64,000 nt of DNA from Kineosporia mesophila (GTDB lineage: Bacteria > Actinomycetota > Actinomycetes > Actinomycetales > Kineosporiaceae). The stretch is from assembly GCF_021129235.1 (NCBI RefSeq), contig NZ_JAJOMA010000029.1:1-64000 (forward strand). Reading direction: 5' to 3'. Of the stretch, positions 1-7,563 are shown in pieces (the stretch's first letter is position 1; the number at the start of each line of letters is the position of its first letter). Under the pieces are notes generated by a model that made no database searches, was not told where the DNA came from, and worked only from the letters and a program-made list of their open reading frames with translations. The translations under genes and the position numbers were made by a program.

Positions 1-70
1 CCACCACCCCTTCAGCCACCACCCCTTCGGCGACGGTGCTGTCGCGACCTGATGGAAGCCTCCAGGACAC
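1..70 (-). CDS. possible 5' end of a gene leaving the left edge
   Basis: Read on the minus strand from a GTG at 70, the frame stays open to the window edge and begins MSWRLPSGRDSTVAEGVV, then repeats the five residues AEGVV. The repeat arises because the DNA has two near-identical 15-base units at 1-15 and 16-30. No ribosome-binding site is seen before the GTG and only 23 codons are visible. The repeats could equally be non-coding, so this is a weak call. Confidence 0.2.
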   Translation of the reverse strand, partial: MSWRLPSGRDSTVAEGVVAEGVV

Positions 71-96
71 GGTCGTAGGAATCAGCACGCTCACGA

Positions 97-142
97 TGTG
101 TACACCTGGTACATCAGGTACCGGGTGTACCAGGTGTACACA
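97..142. promoter_or_regulatory. 17-base inverted repeat with 12-base spacer
   Basis: The arms TGTGTACACCTGGTACA (97-113) and its exact complement (126-142) flank a 12-base spacer. Each arm contains the smaller palindrome TGTACA or GTGTACAC, so half-sites are repeated inside it. It lies upstream of the possible minus-strand gene at the left edge and far from the 3' end of the aldo/keto reductase gene. An operator is my inference; a hairpin terminator is possible, but no T-tract follows. Confidence 0.5.
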
Positions 143-205
143 TTGCTCGGGGGCCCTGGGTAGATCGCGGGAGGAAGATGACCAACACCCGTCCGGCAAG
201 CCGAC

Positions 206-375
206 GCCCAACCCGTAAGCCCGACGCCCGTCAGGCCGGCCCACACCCGTCAGGTCGACCCCACCCGGCATGTTGGAATGCACCCACCAGGTCGAGCCGC
301 ACCCACCAGGTCAGCACGCACCACCAGGTCAGCACGCACCCGCCCGCCAGGTCGACCCCACACCCGCCAGGTCAG
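206..375. repeat. degenerate tandem array of an about 19-base unit
   Basis: About seven imperfect copies of a unit like ACCCACCAGGTCAGCACGC. The clearest are at 282-300, 301-319 and 320-337, with more degenerate copies on both sides. The last copy runs into the stop codon of the aldo/keto reductase gene (TCA at 372-374), so the array abuts its 3' end. No convincing gene fits 143-371. Such an array may vary in copy number between strains. Confidence 0.6.
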
Positions 376-1241
376 CCGATCTTGTCCAGCTCGGCCAGGT
401 CGTCGGCGGTGAGCGAGAGCCCGGCGCCGGCGATGTTCTCGCGCAGGTGGGTCACCGACTTGGTGCCGGGGATGAGCAGGATGTTCGGCGAGCGCTGCAG
501 CAGCCAGGCCAGGGCGACGGACATCGGGGTGGCGTTCAGGCGGGTGGCCACGGCCGAGAGGGCTTCGGACTGCAGGGGGCTGAAGCCGCCGAGCGGGAAG
601 AAGGGCACGTAGGCGATGTTCTCGGCGGCGAGGCGGTCGATCAGTTCGTCGTCCTGGCGGTAGGCGAGGTTGTACATGTTCTGCACGCAGACGATGGGGG
701 CGATCGACTGGGCTTGCGCCACCTGCTCGGGCTGAGCGTTACTGATGCCGAGGTGCCGGATCAGGCCCTGCTGCTGGAGTTCGACGAGGGTCTCGAAGGG
801 TTCGGCGATGGAGCCGGGCAGGGGTCCTTCGGCGTTGCCGAGCCGGAGGTTGACGAGGTCGAGGGTCTCCAGGCCGAGCCGGTCGAGGTTGTCGTGCACG
901 GCCTTGCGCAGCTGGTCGGGCCGGCGGGCCGGGGGCCAGCCGCCCTTCTCGTCGCGGTCGGCGCCGATCTTGGTGACGATGTGCAGGGAGTCGGCGTAGG
1001 GGTACAGGGCCTCGCGGATCAGGCCGTTGGTGACGTGCGGCCCGTAGGCATCGGCGGTGTCGATGTGGGTGATGCCCGCCGCGACGACCTCCCGCAGAAC
1101 GGCGAGCGCGCCGTCGTGGTCGGCCGGCGGTCCCATCACCCAGGGGCCGGTGAGCTGCATGGCGCCGTAGCCGAAGCGGGTGACGGTGAGATCGCCCAGG
1201 GTCCAGGTGCCGCCGGGAAGGGAAGTGGTGGACATGTTCAT
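372..1241 (-). CDS. aldo/keto reductase
   Basis: A cytoplasmic NADPH-dependent oxidoreductase of the aldo/keto reductase TIM-barrel family, 289 residues. The catalytic residues Asp61 and Tyr66 lie in HIDTADAYG and Lys91 in HIVTKIG. The usual active-site His is replaced in DLVNLRLGN, as in the YdbC-like subfamily. The C-terminal cofactor part (IPGTKSVTHLRENI) is intact. It is transcribed divergently from an HxlR-type regulator, the usual arrangement for a stress-induced reductase, so control by that protein is likely. The physiological substrate cannot be told from the sequence. Confidence 0.9.
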   Translation of the reverse strand: MNMSTTSLPGGTWTLGDLTVTRFGYGAMQLTGPWVMGPPADHDGALAVLREVVAAGITHIDTADAYGPHVTNGLIREALYPYADSLHIVTKIGADRDEKGGWPPARRPDQLRKAVHDNLDRLGLETLDLVNLRLGNAEGPLPGSIAEPFETLVELQQQGLIRHLGISNAQPEQVAQAQSIAPIVCVQNMYNLAYRQDDELIDRLAAENIAYVPFFPLGGFSPLQSEALSAVATRLNATPMSVALAWLLQRSPNILLIPGTKSVTHLRENIAGAGLSLTADDLAELDKIG

Positions 1242-1288
1242 ACCTCTGGCTTTCGTGGTTCCCGTTGGATGCCTGCTTCACTATGGGT

Positions 1289-1309
1289 AGGTAGCTTCCT
1301 GTCGGGAAG
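1289..1309. promoter_or_regulatory. candidate HxlR operator between divergent genes
   Basis: The 119-base gap between the aldo/keto reductase and HxlR genes contains the inverted repeat CTTCC-N5-GGAAG (1295-1309), preceded by the direct repeat GTAGGTAG. HxlR proteins commonly bind dyads in the shared promoter of a divergent target gene. The repeat is seen; the operator role is inferred. Confidence 0.4.
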
Positions 1310-1360
1310 TGGGCACTTGAGGGTGCGTAGGTCACCCCACGGTTCGTGAGGAGCGGTTCG

Positions 1361-1801
1361 ATGGCCACGACGACGGCGGCCCAGAAGAAGGCGGAAGCCA
1401 AGGCCGAGTACGACGCCTTCCTGGCGACCTGCCCGAGCCAGAAGCTGCTGGACCGGATCTCCGACAAGTGGGTCACGCTGGTGCTGAGTGCGCTGGCCAA
1501 CAACGGCTGGCACGACCCGGGTGACGCCTGTGCGGGCGGGGCCAAGGCCATGCGGTACTCGGAACTTTCACGCAGGCTGGCGGGTGTCAGTCAGAAGATG
1601 CTCACCCAGACGCTGCGCAATCTGGAGCGCGACGGTCTGGTGACGCGCACGGTGACGCCGACCGTGCCGGTCACGGTGTCGTACGAGCTGACCGAGCTCG
1701 GCCTGTCGTTGCAGCAGATGATCCGGGGCCTGAAGCGCTGGGCCGAGGTGCACATGGACGATGTGGTCGCCAACCGGGAGTCGTACGACCAGGCGAAGTA
1801 G
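1361..1801 (+). CDS. HxlR/YodB-type winged-helix regulator
   Basis: 146 residues with the HxlR signature: a Cys at residue 24 in TCPSQKLLDRISDKW, then a winged helix (RYSELSRRLAGVSQKML, then LRNLERDGLV and the wing). In characterised members such as YodB and HypR the N-terminal Cys senses quinones, aldehydes or disulfide stress. Here it may do the same and control the divergent aldo/keto reductase. The ATG at 1361 is preferred over an upstream GTG at 1346 because GTGAGGAG at 1346-1353 is a well-spaced ribosome-binding site. Confidence 0.88.
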   Translation: MATTTAAQKKAEAKAEYDAFLATCPSQKLLDRISDKWVTLVLSALANNGWHDPGDACAGGAKAMRYSELSRRLAGVSQKMLTQTLRNLERDGLVTRTVTPTVPVTVSYELTELGLSLQQMIRGLKRWAEVHMDDVVANRESYDQAK

Positions 1802-2060
1802 CGCCCGTTCCAGGGGTTCGCATCGCTGCTGGTGGGAAGAAGCGGAACGTTCCGGCGTCTCAGGCTGGGGCCGGTTCGTGGACGGTGGGACGGGATGCGG
1901 CCGATGGTGGCACCTCCCCCACCGGAAGGACCCACCTGATGTCTGCCGAGACCACCGCGAGAGTCGCGCCGATCCGGATGAGCGAGCGCCGGCCGCAGAT
2001 CCGCCCGGTCGCCGTGACCTGGTTCCGGATGCGCCGGCGCTGGCAACCGGTGGTGAGTCG

Positions 2061-2099
2061 CACCCCTAGGGGTGAAGGAATCCCGGTGTCTCTAGGGGA
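2061..2099. promoter_or_regulatory. perfect palindrome before the small GntR gene
   Basis: CACCCCTAGGGGTG at 2061-2074 is a perfect 14-base palindrome, and a second partial copy (TCTAGGGGAT) sits at 2091-2100 directly before the ATG at 2102. The position fits an autoregulatory operator for the winged-helix protein encoded just downstream. The part from about 2090 also supplies the AGGGG ribosome-binding site, so binding could block translation as well as transcription. This is inference from position. Confidence 0.45.
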
Positions 2100-2101
2100 T
2101 C

Positions 2102-2395
2102 ATGGGGAACGTGCCCCTTTCCCCGTACCGCCTCCTCGCCGACCGGATCGCGGCACGCATTCTGGCGGGCCAGTACCCGCCCGGCGCCCGCCTCCCCCGC
2201 CCGATCGACCTCGAGCAGGAAGGGCACCCGATCGAGACGATCCGGGAAGCCCTTCGCTGGCTCGTCGAGTACGGCTGGGCGGAGATCGGGCCCGGCGGCG
2301 GTTACTACGTCACCGACAACGGCATGGCCAACGGCATCGATTGGGACACCCTCCAGGCGAGCGTCGAGGCGCACCTGCGCGGGTCCACGCGGTAA
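2102..2395 (+). CDS. small GntR-type winged-helix DNA-binding protein
   Basis: 97 residues that are little more than a GntR winged-helix domain: SPYRLLADRIAARILAGQYP, then ARLPRPIDLEQEG, IETIREALRWLVEYGW and the wing GGGYYVTD. No ligand-binding domain follows, which is unusual because classical GntR proteins are 220-260 residues. It begins right after a palindrome and ends 19 bases before the gene for a PLP enzyme, so the two are probably co-transcribed and the protein may control that operon. Confidence 0.75.
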   Translation: MGNVPLSPYRLLADRIAARILAGQYPPGARLPRPIDLEQEGHPIETIREALRWLVEYGWAEIGPGGGYYVTDNGMANGIDWDTLQASVEAHLRGSTR

Positions 2396-2414
2396 CCGCA
2401 CTACGCTGCGGGTC

Positions 2415-3386
2415 GTGCCGCGGACGCGTCTCGACACCGCCCGGATCCGGGCGGCCCAGCAGGTGATCGACCCGGTCTTCCTCGACACCCCGCTGTACAG
2501 CTGCGAGGCCCTGGCCGCCGAACTCGGGTGCGGGGTACGCATCAAGCTCGAAACGGCCAATCCGGTGCGGAGCTTCAAAGGGCGCGGCACCGAATGGGTG
2601 ACGAGCCGACTGGCGGGCGCGGTCGTGTGCGCCAGTGCGGGGAACCTGGGTCAGGCCCTGGCCTGGTCCGGCCGCCGCCGGGGACTGCGGGTGACGGTGG
2701 TGGCCTCGCACCTGGCCTCCACCTACAAGCTCGATCGGATCCGGGCCCTGGGCGCCACGCTCGAACTGGTCGACGGTGACTTCGAGGCGGCCCGCGAACG
2801 GGCCGTAAACATCTCCCGGCGCGACGGGATCCGGCTGCTCGAAGACAGTCTGGACATCGAGACCTGCGAGGGCGCCGCCACCATCGGCCTCGAACTGGCC
2901 GACCGGGCCGACGAGTTCGACACCGTTCTGCTCGCCCTGGGTGGTGGGGCTCTGGCTACCGGGGTCGGTCACGTGCTGAAGGAGCTGGCGCCCGGGGTCG
3001 AGGTGATCTGTGTCCAGCCCTTGGGCGCGCCGGCGCTGACGCGCTCGTGGCACGAACGGCGCGTGGTCACCACCGACTCGACCGACACCATCGCCGACGG
3101 TGTCGCCGGGCGCTTCCCCATCCCCGACGTCCTGGACGACCTGCTCCTGGTGGCCGACGACGCCGTCCTGGTGCGGGAAGTGTCCATCATCGCCGGGATG
3201 CGGATGCTCCTCGATCACGCCGGTCTGGTCGCCGAGCCCTCGGCCGCGCTCGGGATCGCGGCGATTCTCGAGAACCGCGAGCGCTTCGCCGGGCGACGGG
3301 TGGCGACGGTCGTGTGCGGCAGCAACGTGGCCATGGACGCCTATCGCCGGTGGACGTCAGAAGGCCGCGTCGAACAGCGCCCGTAG
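2415..3386 (+). CDS. PLP-dependent threonine/serine dehydratase-like enzyme
   Basis: 323 residues of fold type II PLP enzyme (tryptophan synthase beta family). Lys55 in VRSFKGRG should hold PLP, ASAGNLGQ is the substrate-carboxylate loop, and LGGGALATG is the phosphate-binding loop. The C-terminal CGSNVAMD resembles the cofactor-contacting Ser/Cys segment. The match is to threonine dehydratase/serine racemase relatives without an ACT regulatory domain, so a catabolic deaminase or racemase is likely. The GTG start has only a weak ribosome-binding site. The last 30 bases overlap the convergent gene ending at 3357. Confidence 0.82.
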   Translation: MPRTRLDTARIRAAQQVIDPVFLDTPLYSCEALAAELGCGVRIKLETANPVRSFKGRGTEWVTSRLAGAVVCASAGNLGQALAWSGRRRGLRVTVVASHLASTYKLDRIRALGATLELVDGDFEAARERAVNISRRDGIRLLEDSLDIETCEGAATIGLELADRADEFDTVLLALGGGALATGVGHVLKELAPGVEVICVQPLGAPALTRSWHERRVVTTDSTDTIADGVAGRFPIPDVLDDLLLVADDAVLVREVSIIAGMRMLLDHAGLVAEPSAALGIAAILENRERFAGRRVATVVCGSNVAMDAYRRWTSEGRVEQRP

Positions 3387-3959
3387 TTCCGGGGAAGCGA
3401 CGCCGCTGTAGCCGCACTGCCGGACCCGGCCGTCCTGCACCGCGACCAGGTAGGTCCGGCCGACCTCGAAAGAGGTTCCGCCGAGCAGGACCTCCGTGGC
3501 TCCGCTGGTCTGGGCCACGTCGAGGACGTCGACTTGGTCACCGGTCCAGACCTGGGACACGTCCAGCGTGACGACACCGTTGCTGACGCTGCGCACCGTG
3601 CCCTCCACCGCCAGATCGGCCGTTCTCAGCAGCTCGGCGGTGGGGGGTGCGCATTTGGCGGCTGCTCCGCTCGTGTCCATCGTGACCCGTTCGATCGAGG
3701 GTGGGTTGGCCGGATCTGGGCCGGAACCGTTTCCGGGGCCGTTCCCGAGGCCGGCGAAGAGACCGGCGGCGGCCGCGGCCAGGAGTGCGGCGGCGGCGAC
3801 GGGCCGGGCCTTGCGGTTCCAGAAGCTCTGCTGTGGCCGGGTCTTCATGCTCTGCTCGATCCGGAGGGAGACGTCGTCATCGGGTAGCGGCGCGAGTGAG
3901 GCCGCCGGGTCGACGTCACGTAGCCGGTCCCGCAGCTGCGCCCAGGAGTCGTCGGTCAC
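3357..3959 (-). CDS. single-pass membrane protein with exported NTR-like domain, sigma-factor partner
   Basis: 200 residues. The cytoplasmic N-terminus begins MTDDSWAQLRDRLRDVDP, a membrane segment spans roughly residues 48-67 (ARPVAAAALLAAAAAGLFAG), a Gly/Asn/Pro linker follows, and then comes an exported domain starting near AAKCAPPTAELL. The GTG start overlaps the stop of the sigma-factor gene (GTGA), so the two are translationally coupled, which suggests an anti-sigma role. No zinc-binding HxxxCxxC motif of ZAS anti-sigmas is seen. The exported domain resembles that of the lipoprotein on the other side of the sigma gene and looks NTR/TIMP-like. Confidence 0.65.
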   Translation of the reverse strand: MTDDSWAQLRDRLRDVDPAASLAPLPDDDVSLRIEQSMKTRPQQSFWNRKARPVAAAALLAAAAAGLFAGLGNGPGNGSGPDPANPPSIERVTMDTSGAAAKCAPPTAELLRTADLAVEGTVRSVSNGVVTLDVSQVWTGDQVDVLDVAQTSGATEVLLGGTSFEVGRTYLVAVQDGRVRQCGYSGVASPELRALFDAAF

Positions 3960-4507
3960 CGCTGCCCCCTTCCCTTCACTTCTTCCGCTTCTCCAGGGCC
4001 TGTTCGCTCGAGCTCGGCCCGCAACCGCTCGCGCGCCCGGTGCAGCCGGATGGTCGCGGCGTTGGCCGAGATACCCAGCACCTGGGCGATCTGCGCCGGA
4101 GCCAGCTCTTCCCAGGCCCACAGCCGCAGCAGTTCGGCGTCCGGCGGGCGCAGCTGGGCCAGCACGGCGGTCAGATCAATGGACGAGTCACTCAACTGGG
4201 CCGTCCCGGTCCCGTCGGCGGTGTCGTCCGGGCGGTCGATCGTCGCGATCCGGGCCACCAGCCGGTCCTGCCGGCGCCGCGTGCGCTCGGCGTTGGCCAG
4301 GCAGTTGCGGGCCACCCCGTAGGTCCAGGGCAGCGGCTCGCCCGGCACCTCGTCGAGCCGGCGCCAGAGGGTCAGCAACGTCTCGCCCAGCACGTCGTCG
4401 GCCGTCGCGGGATCGGTGCGCCGGGCCAGGAACCGGCGCAGCGGCTCGATCAGCCCGGGCACCAGGCTCTCGAACCGCACTGCCCGAGGCAGCCGCTCGT
4501 CACGCAT
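3956..4507 (-). CDS. ECF-type RNA polymerase sigma factor
   Basis: 183 residues with sigma region 2 (LIEPLRRFLARRTDPATADD, then ETLLTLWRRL and PWTYGVARNCLANAER) and region 4 (LAQLRPPDAELLRLWAWEEL, LAPAQIAQVLGISANAATIR, LHRARERLRAEL). It would direct RNA polymerase to a small regulon, likely a cell-envelope response given its partners. The ATG at 4507 is chosen because GGAGGA lies six bases upstream; a GTG at 4519 would start inside that ribosome-binding site. The downstream membrane protein overlaps it by four bases. Confidence 0.9.
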   Translation of the reverse strand: MRDERLPRAVRFESLVPGLIEPLRRFLARRTDPATADDVLGETLLTLWRRLDEVPGEPLPWTYGVARNCLANAERTRRRQDRLVARIATIDRPDDTADGTGTAQLSDSSIDLTAVLAQLRPPDAELLRLWAWEELAPAQIAQVLGISANAATIRLHRARERLRAELERTGPGEAEEVKGRGQR

Positions 4508-4551
4508 CACGTCCTCCACGCCCCCACATGTCCGGCCGCGCCGGGATCCTT

Positions 4552-4998
4552 TCAGTTCCCGAAGGCCTCTTCGTACGAGTTCTGCAGCGAGGTGTCGTCG
4601 GCCGGCCCGCTCAGGCAGGCGGAGACGCCCCCGTCCGAGACCGCGAGCAGATACGCCCGGCCCCGGACGAAGTCACCGCTGCCGCTGAGCGTCTCCGAGT
4701 GCACCTCCCCCAGGCGCAACTGCACCTGCTCACCGGTGCTCCCCCGGTAGGTGCGACTGACCCGCAAGGTGGTCACCTCGTCCTCAATTCTGGTGACCGT
4801 GCCCGCGAAGGCGACCTCGGCGTCCTGCAGATGGCTCGGCTCGATCGGGCGGACGCACCGCGCTGCCGCACCACTCACGATGAAAGTGGTGGACGCGGGT
4901 GCCGATGTGGCGGACGGGGTCTCTTCCTGGGCACATCCGGCCAGGGCGAGGATCACGACCCCGGCGGCCAGTGGGTACGGGACGGCGGCGTGGCGCAT
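4552..4998 (-). CDS. lipoprotein with NTR-like exported domain
   Basis: 148 residues. The signal sequence ends in the lipobox LALAGC, then a Ser/Thr/Ala linker leads into a domain starting AARCVRPIEPSHLQDAEVAF and containing GTVTRIEDEVTTLRVSRTY. That domain can be aligned by eye with the C-terminal domain of the membrane protein encoded after the sigma gene (AAKC..., VEGTVRSVSNGVVTLDVSQ), including the two cysteines. The start at 4998 follows AGGAGGAAGCC. It lies 44 bases upstream of the sigma gene on the same strand, so one operon is likely. The exact function is unknown. Confidence 0.6.
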   Translation of the reverse strand: MRHAAVPYPLAAGVVILALAGCAQEETPSATSAPASTTFIVSGAAARCVRPIEPSHLQDAEVAFAGTVTRIEDEVTTLRVSRTYRGSTGEQVQLRLGEVHSETLSGSGDFVRGRAYLLAVSDGGVSACLSGPADDTSLQNSYEEAFGN

Positions 4999-5118
4999 GG
5001 CTTCCTCCTGGGTAACCCTGATGATGAGCAACGTTCGCCCTCTTCATGTCCGCCGTGCCCGCGCGTCTTTCACGAACGTCCCAAATTCCTTTCTGTCGGC
5101 TCCGTGGGGGCATCCGGT

Positions 5119-6135
5119 ATGGACCGTGAGGAGAACAGCGAGACCGGTGAGGACGCGTGCCTGCGCCGGGCCCGGCTGGTCGAGCGGATCGGGTCCGAGC
5201 TGCTGCGCACCCCCGCCACCGACGCCTCGCGGATCCGGCTCGCCGGGTGGGAGACCATTCGTGACCTGGTCGAAGCGACTCCCGGCCTGCGGGCGGTGCG
5301 CCTGGCCAAGACGTCCGACGGCTTCGGTCTGGGCCCCTGGCTGGGCGAGTTCCCGCAGAGCCCGACCTCGGTGACCACACCTCCCGACGAGGGCTCCGAC
5401 GTCCCCGCCGTCCACGACGTGCTGAGCTTCGCCGCCGGGGAACCCTGCGACTGGGCGATGATCACGTACGAGTCGGTGACGCCCGAAGTCACGATGGCGC
5501 TGGGCGCCCCGGGCCGGCTCGACCCCGAGGTGCTGGTCACGGCTCGCAGCATCCTGAACCACGTGATGCTCGCCTACCGCAACAGCCTGGTGCACGAGGA
5601 ACTGCGAGAGAGCGTGCGTACCGATGCCCTGACCCGCCTGGCCACCCGGTGGGTGTTCACCGAGGTCCTCGCCGGGATCCTGGAAGTCCCCAGCCCCGGC
5701 AATCTCTCGATGCTCCTCATCGACATCGACGGCTTCATCGCGGTGAACGAGGCGTACGGCCATTCCGGGGGCGACAACCTGCTGGTCAGCGTGGCCGAGA
5801 TGCTGCGCCGCGTGGTGCCGGCCAATGACGTCATCGCCCGCATGGGAGCCGACGAGTTCGCGGTACTGCTGCCCGGTGTCAACCAGTCCTCGGCCGAGAA
5901 GTTCGGCCGGCAGATCATTTCCGCCTTCTCCACCCTGCTGGTCGACACGGCGAGCCTGCAGTCGGTCAGTGCGGGGGTCGGCGTGGTCGAGATCGCACCG
6001 GACGCCGACGTGCAGACCGTGCTCGTGCGGGCCGACGTCGCCCTCAACGCGGCCAAGGCCCGCGGCAAGGGCCAGGTCGAGTCGTGGCGACCAGCGCTGC
6101 AACACGAACCCTCGGTTGCCAGATCTCGCTTCTAG
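5119..6135 (+). CDS. GGDEF-domain protein (putative diguanylate cyclase)
   Basis: 338 residues: an N-terminal sensory region of about 150 residues resembling a degenerate GAF fold, then a GGDEF domain from about residue 165 (RTDALTRLATRWVF, LIDIDGFIAVNEAYGH). The signature reads GADEF at residues 243-247, with Ala in place of the second Gly. The inhibitory I-site RxxD, expected just upstream, reads PAND, so product inhibition is probably absent. The enzyme could make c-di-GMP or be a degenerate receptor. The ATG at 5119 follows GTGGGGG; a longer frame upstream is antisense to the sigma operon. Confidence 0.8.
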   Translation: MDREENSETGEDACLRRARLVERIGSELLRTPATDASRIRLAGWETIRDLVEATPGLRAVRLAKTSDGFGLGPWLGEFPQSPTSVTTPPDEGSDVPAVHDVLSFAAGEPCDWAMITYESVTPEVTMALGAPGRLDPEVLVTARSILNHVMLAYRNSLVHEELRESVRTDALTRLATRWVFTEVLAGILEVPSPGNLSMLLIDIDGFIAVNEAYGHSGGDNLLVSVAEMLRRVVPANDVIARMGADEFAVLLPGVNQSSAEKFGRQIISAFSTLLVDTASLQSVSAGVGVVEIAPDADVQTVLVRADVALNAAKARGKGQVESWRPALQHEPSVARSRF

Positions 6136-6228
6136 ATCCGGCTATGGCTGCTGACGGTTGGGATACCTCCAGCCGGTGGAGGTCCTGGACGAGGGAACGA
6201 TCGACAAGGCCCGGCTGAGGTCTGACTC

Positions 6229-6900
6229 CTACCTCAGCGCGATCATCCCCGCGAGGATCAGGTCGACGCCGGCCAGGAACTGCTCGCGGTCGTCGTGGCC
6301 GGCCAGCTCGGGGGCGATGCGGCGGACGAACGGGAAGTCGTTCTCGTCCAGGCCGGCCCAGACGGCGGCCATGGCCCCGAGCACGTCGCCGCGATTCGTA
6401 CCCGGTTCCTGCGAGCGGGCGTTCGCCGCGTTCTGCCGGGCGACACCGATGATGTAGTTCACCAGCGCCGAGACCGCGTCGAACTGGGCGGGCGCGGGCA
6501 CCCCGAGGGCCTCGACCTGCCGCCCGAGCCGCTCGAAGATCTGCAGCATCCCCGACGGCGAAGCCGTGCCGGACAGCTGAGAACCGATCCAGGGATGGGC
6601 GTCGACCGCGTCGAACACCGCGCACGCGACGGCCCGGATCTCCTCATCCGGCGTGCTGTGCCGGTCGTCGGCAACCAGCACGTGGGCGAGCACCTCGTCC
6701 GTCGCCGCCCCGAGCAGCTCGTCCTTGTTCGCCACGTGCCAGTAGATGGCCCCGGCCCCGGTCTTGAGGTGGGCGCTCAGAGCCCGGAAGGTCAGCCCGC
6801 TCTCCCCCGTGGCGTCGAGCAGCTCGATGGCGGCGCCGACGATGCGCCGCCGGGACAGCGCACCCTCCCGGCGGTCCGTGGTCCGTGCCCTCGCTGCCAT
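6229..6900 (-). CDS. TetR-family repressor
   Basis: 223 residues. The N-terminal helix-turn-helix reads RRIVGAAIELLDATGESGLT, FRALSAHLKTGAGAIYWHVA and NKDELL, typical of the TetR family and closest in style to TetR-class drug-responsive repressors (WHVANKDELL). The C-terminal ligand domain is present and full length. A dyad overlaps the region just upstream of its start, consistent with autoregulation. The adjacent gene on the other strand is a broken regulator gene, so the original target may have been lost. Confidence 0.88.
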   Translation of the reverse strand: MAARARTTDRREGALSRRRIVGAAIELLDATGESGLTFRALSAHLKTGAGAIYWHVANKDELLGAATDEVLAHVLVADDRHSTPDEEIRAVACAVFDAVDAHPWIGSQLSGTASPSGMLQIFERLGRQVEALGVPAPAQFDAVSALVNYIIGVARQNAANARSQEPGTNRGDVLGAMAAVWAGLDENDFPFVRRIAPELAGHDDREQFLAGVDLILAGMIALR

Positions 6901-6915
6901 GTCTCCTATCTTGAC

Positions 6916-6937
6916 ATTGCTGGAACATCATTCCAAT
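6916..6937. promoter_or_regulatory. dyad upstream of the TetR gene
   Basis: TGGAA-CATCA-TTCCA (6921-6935) is a perfect inverted repeat extended outward by ATTG and CAAT. It overlaps TTGACA (6911-6916) and sits 20 bases from the TetR start codon at 6900, the expected place for a TetR autoregulatory operator. Seen: the dyad. Inferred: the binding protein. Confidence 0.5.
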
Positions 6938-7474
6938 GGGTGATGCCCGGCGCTGCGGCCGATCAGGGTCCCGCGGTCGGCACCGGACCACCCAGCGCGG
7001 GCTGCGCAACCTCCGCGACCAGGGGCTCATCCTCACCGACGGCCGGCGCCCCATCATCCTCGATCCGGAGCGATCCGGGCGATCGCCCAGTATTCCCGAA
7101 ACATCTTCGGAGACTCCGAAACCGGATATCCCGGCGCACTACTGGATCGTGGTCCTGGACATCGAGAACTTCAGCAGCCGGCCCGGCCCGGTGCAGGTCC
7201 GGCTGCGCGAAAGCATGTACCGCGTGGTGCGGGGGCCGTCCAGGAGGCCCGTCTCGACCGGTACGAACTCGGGGTAAAGGACGAGGGCGACGGCCTCATC
7301 CTGTTCTTCCCCTCCCAGGTGCCACCCGTGCCCACCGACGCTCCTCCCGGCCGGCCAGGCCACTGCCCGCGCACCACGCGGGGCGTCCACCCGCTGCTCA
7401 CCGTGGTGCAGATGCCTCCGGCCACGGCCCGTCACGCTGAGTACGTGGGGCTGCACGTCTACGCCTGGGAGTGA
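6936..7474 (+). pseudogene. broken Crp-type HTH plus nucleotide-cyclase-like regulator
   Basis: The frame from 6936 begins with the end of a Crp-type winged helix (TTQRGLRNLRDQGLILTDGR), missing the rest of the HTH and any cNMP domain. A cyclase-homology-like segment follows (YWIVVLDIENFSSRP, LRESMYRVVR). At the G5 run 7231-7235 the frame goes wrong and stops at 7277. Adding one base restores GAVQEARLDRYELGVKDEGD and GLILFFPSQVPP to a stop at 7472-7474. The end also looks shortened. So it is a 5'-truncated gene with one probable single-base deletion, or a sequencing error in the G run. Confidence 0.6.
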
Positions 7475-7563
7475 CTTGTCTACGGCGTTCGGGTGAACGG
7501 ATTATCAAAGAATTAGCAGGTCAGGCAAGGTGTGACACCGATCTGACAAGAAAGCCTGGTGCC

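Noticed and set aside
1939-2466. Plus-strand frame with a possible start MSAETTARVAPIRMSERRP
   Set aside because: It overlaps the whole small GntR gene in another frame and becomes Arg/Pro-rich there; the GntR frame is the real one.
3496-5118. Long plus-strand open frame upstream of the GGDEF gene
   Set aside because: Antisense to the sigma-factor operon; a high-GC shadow frame.
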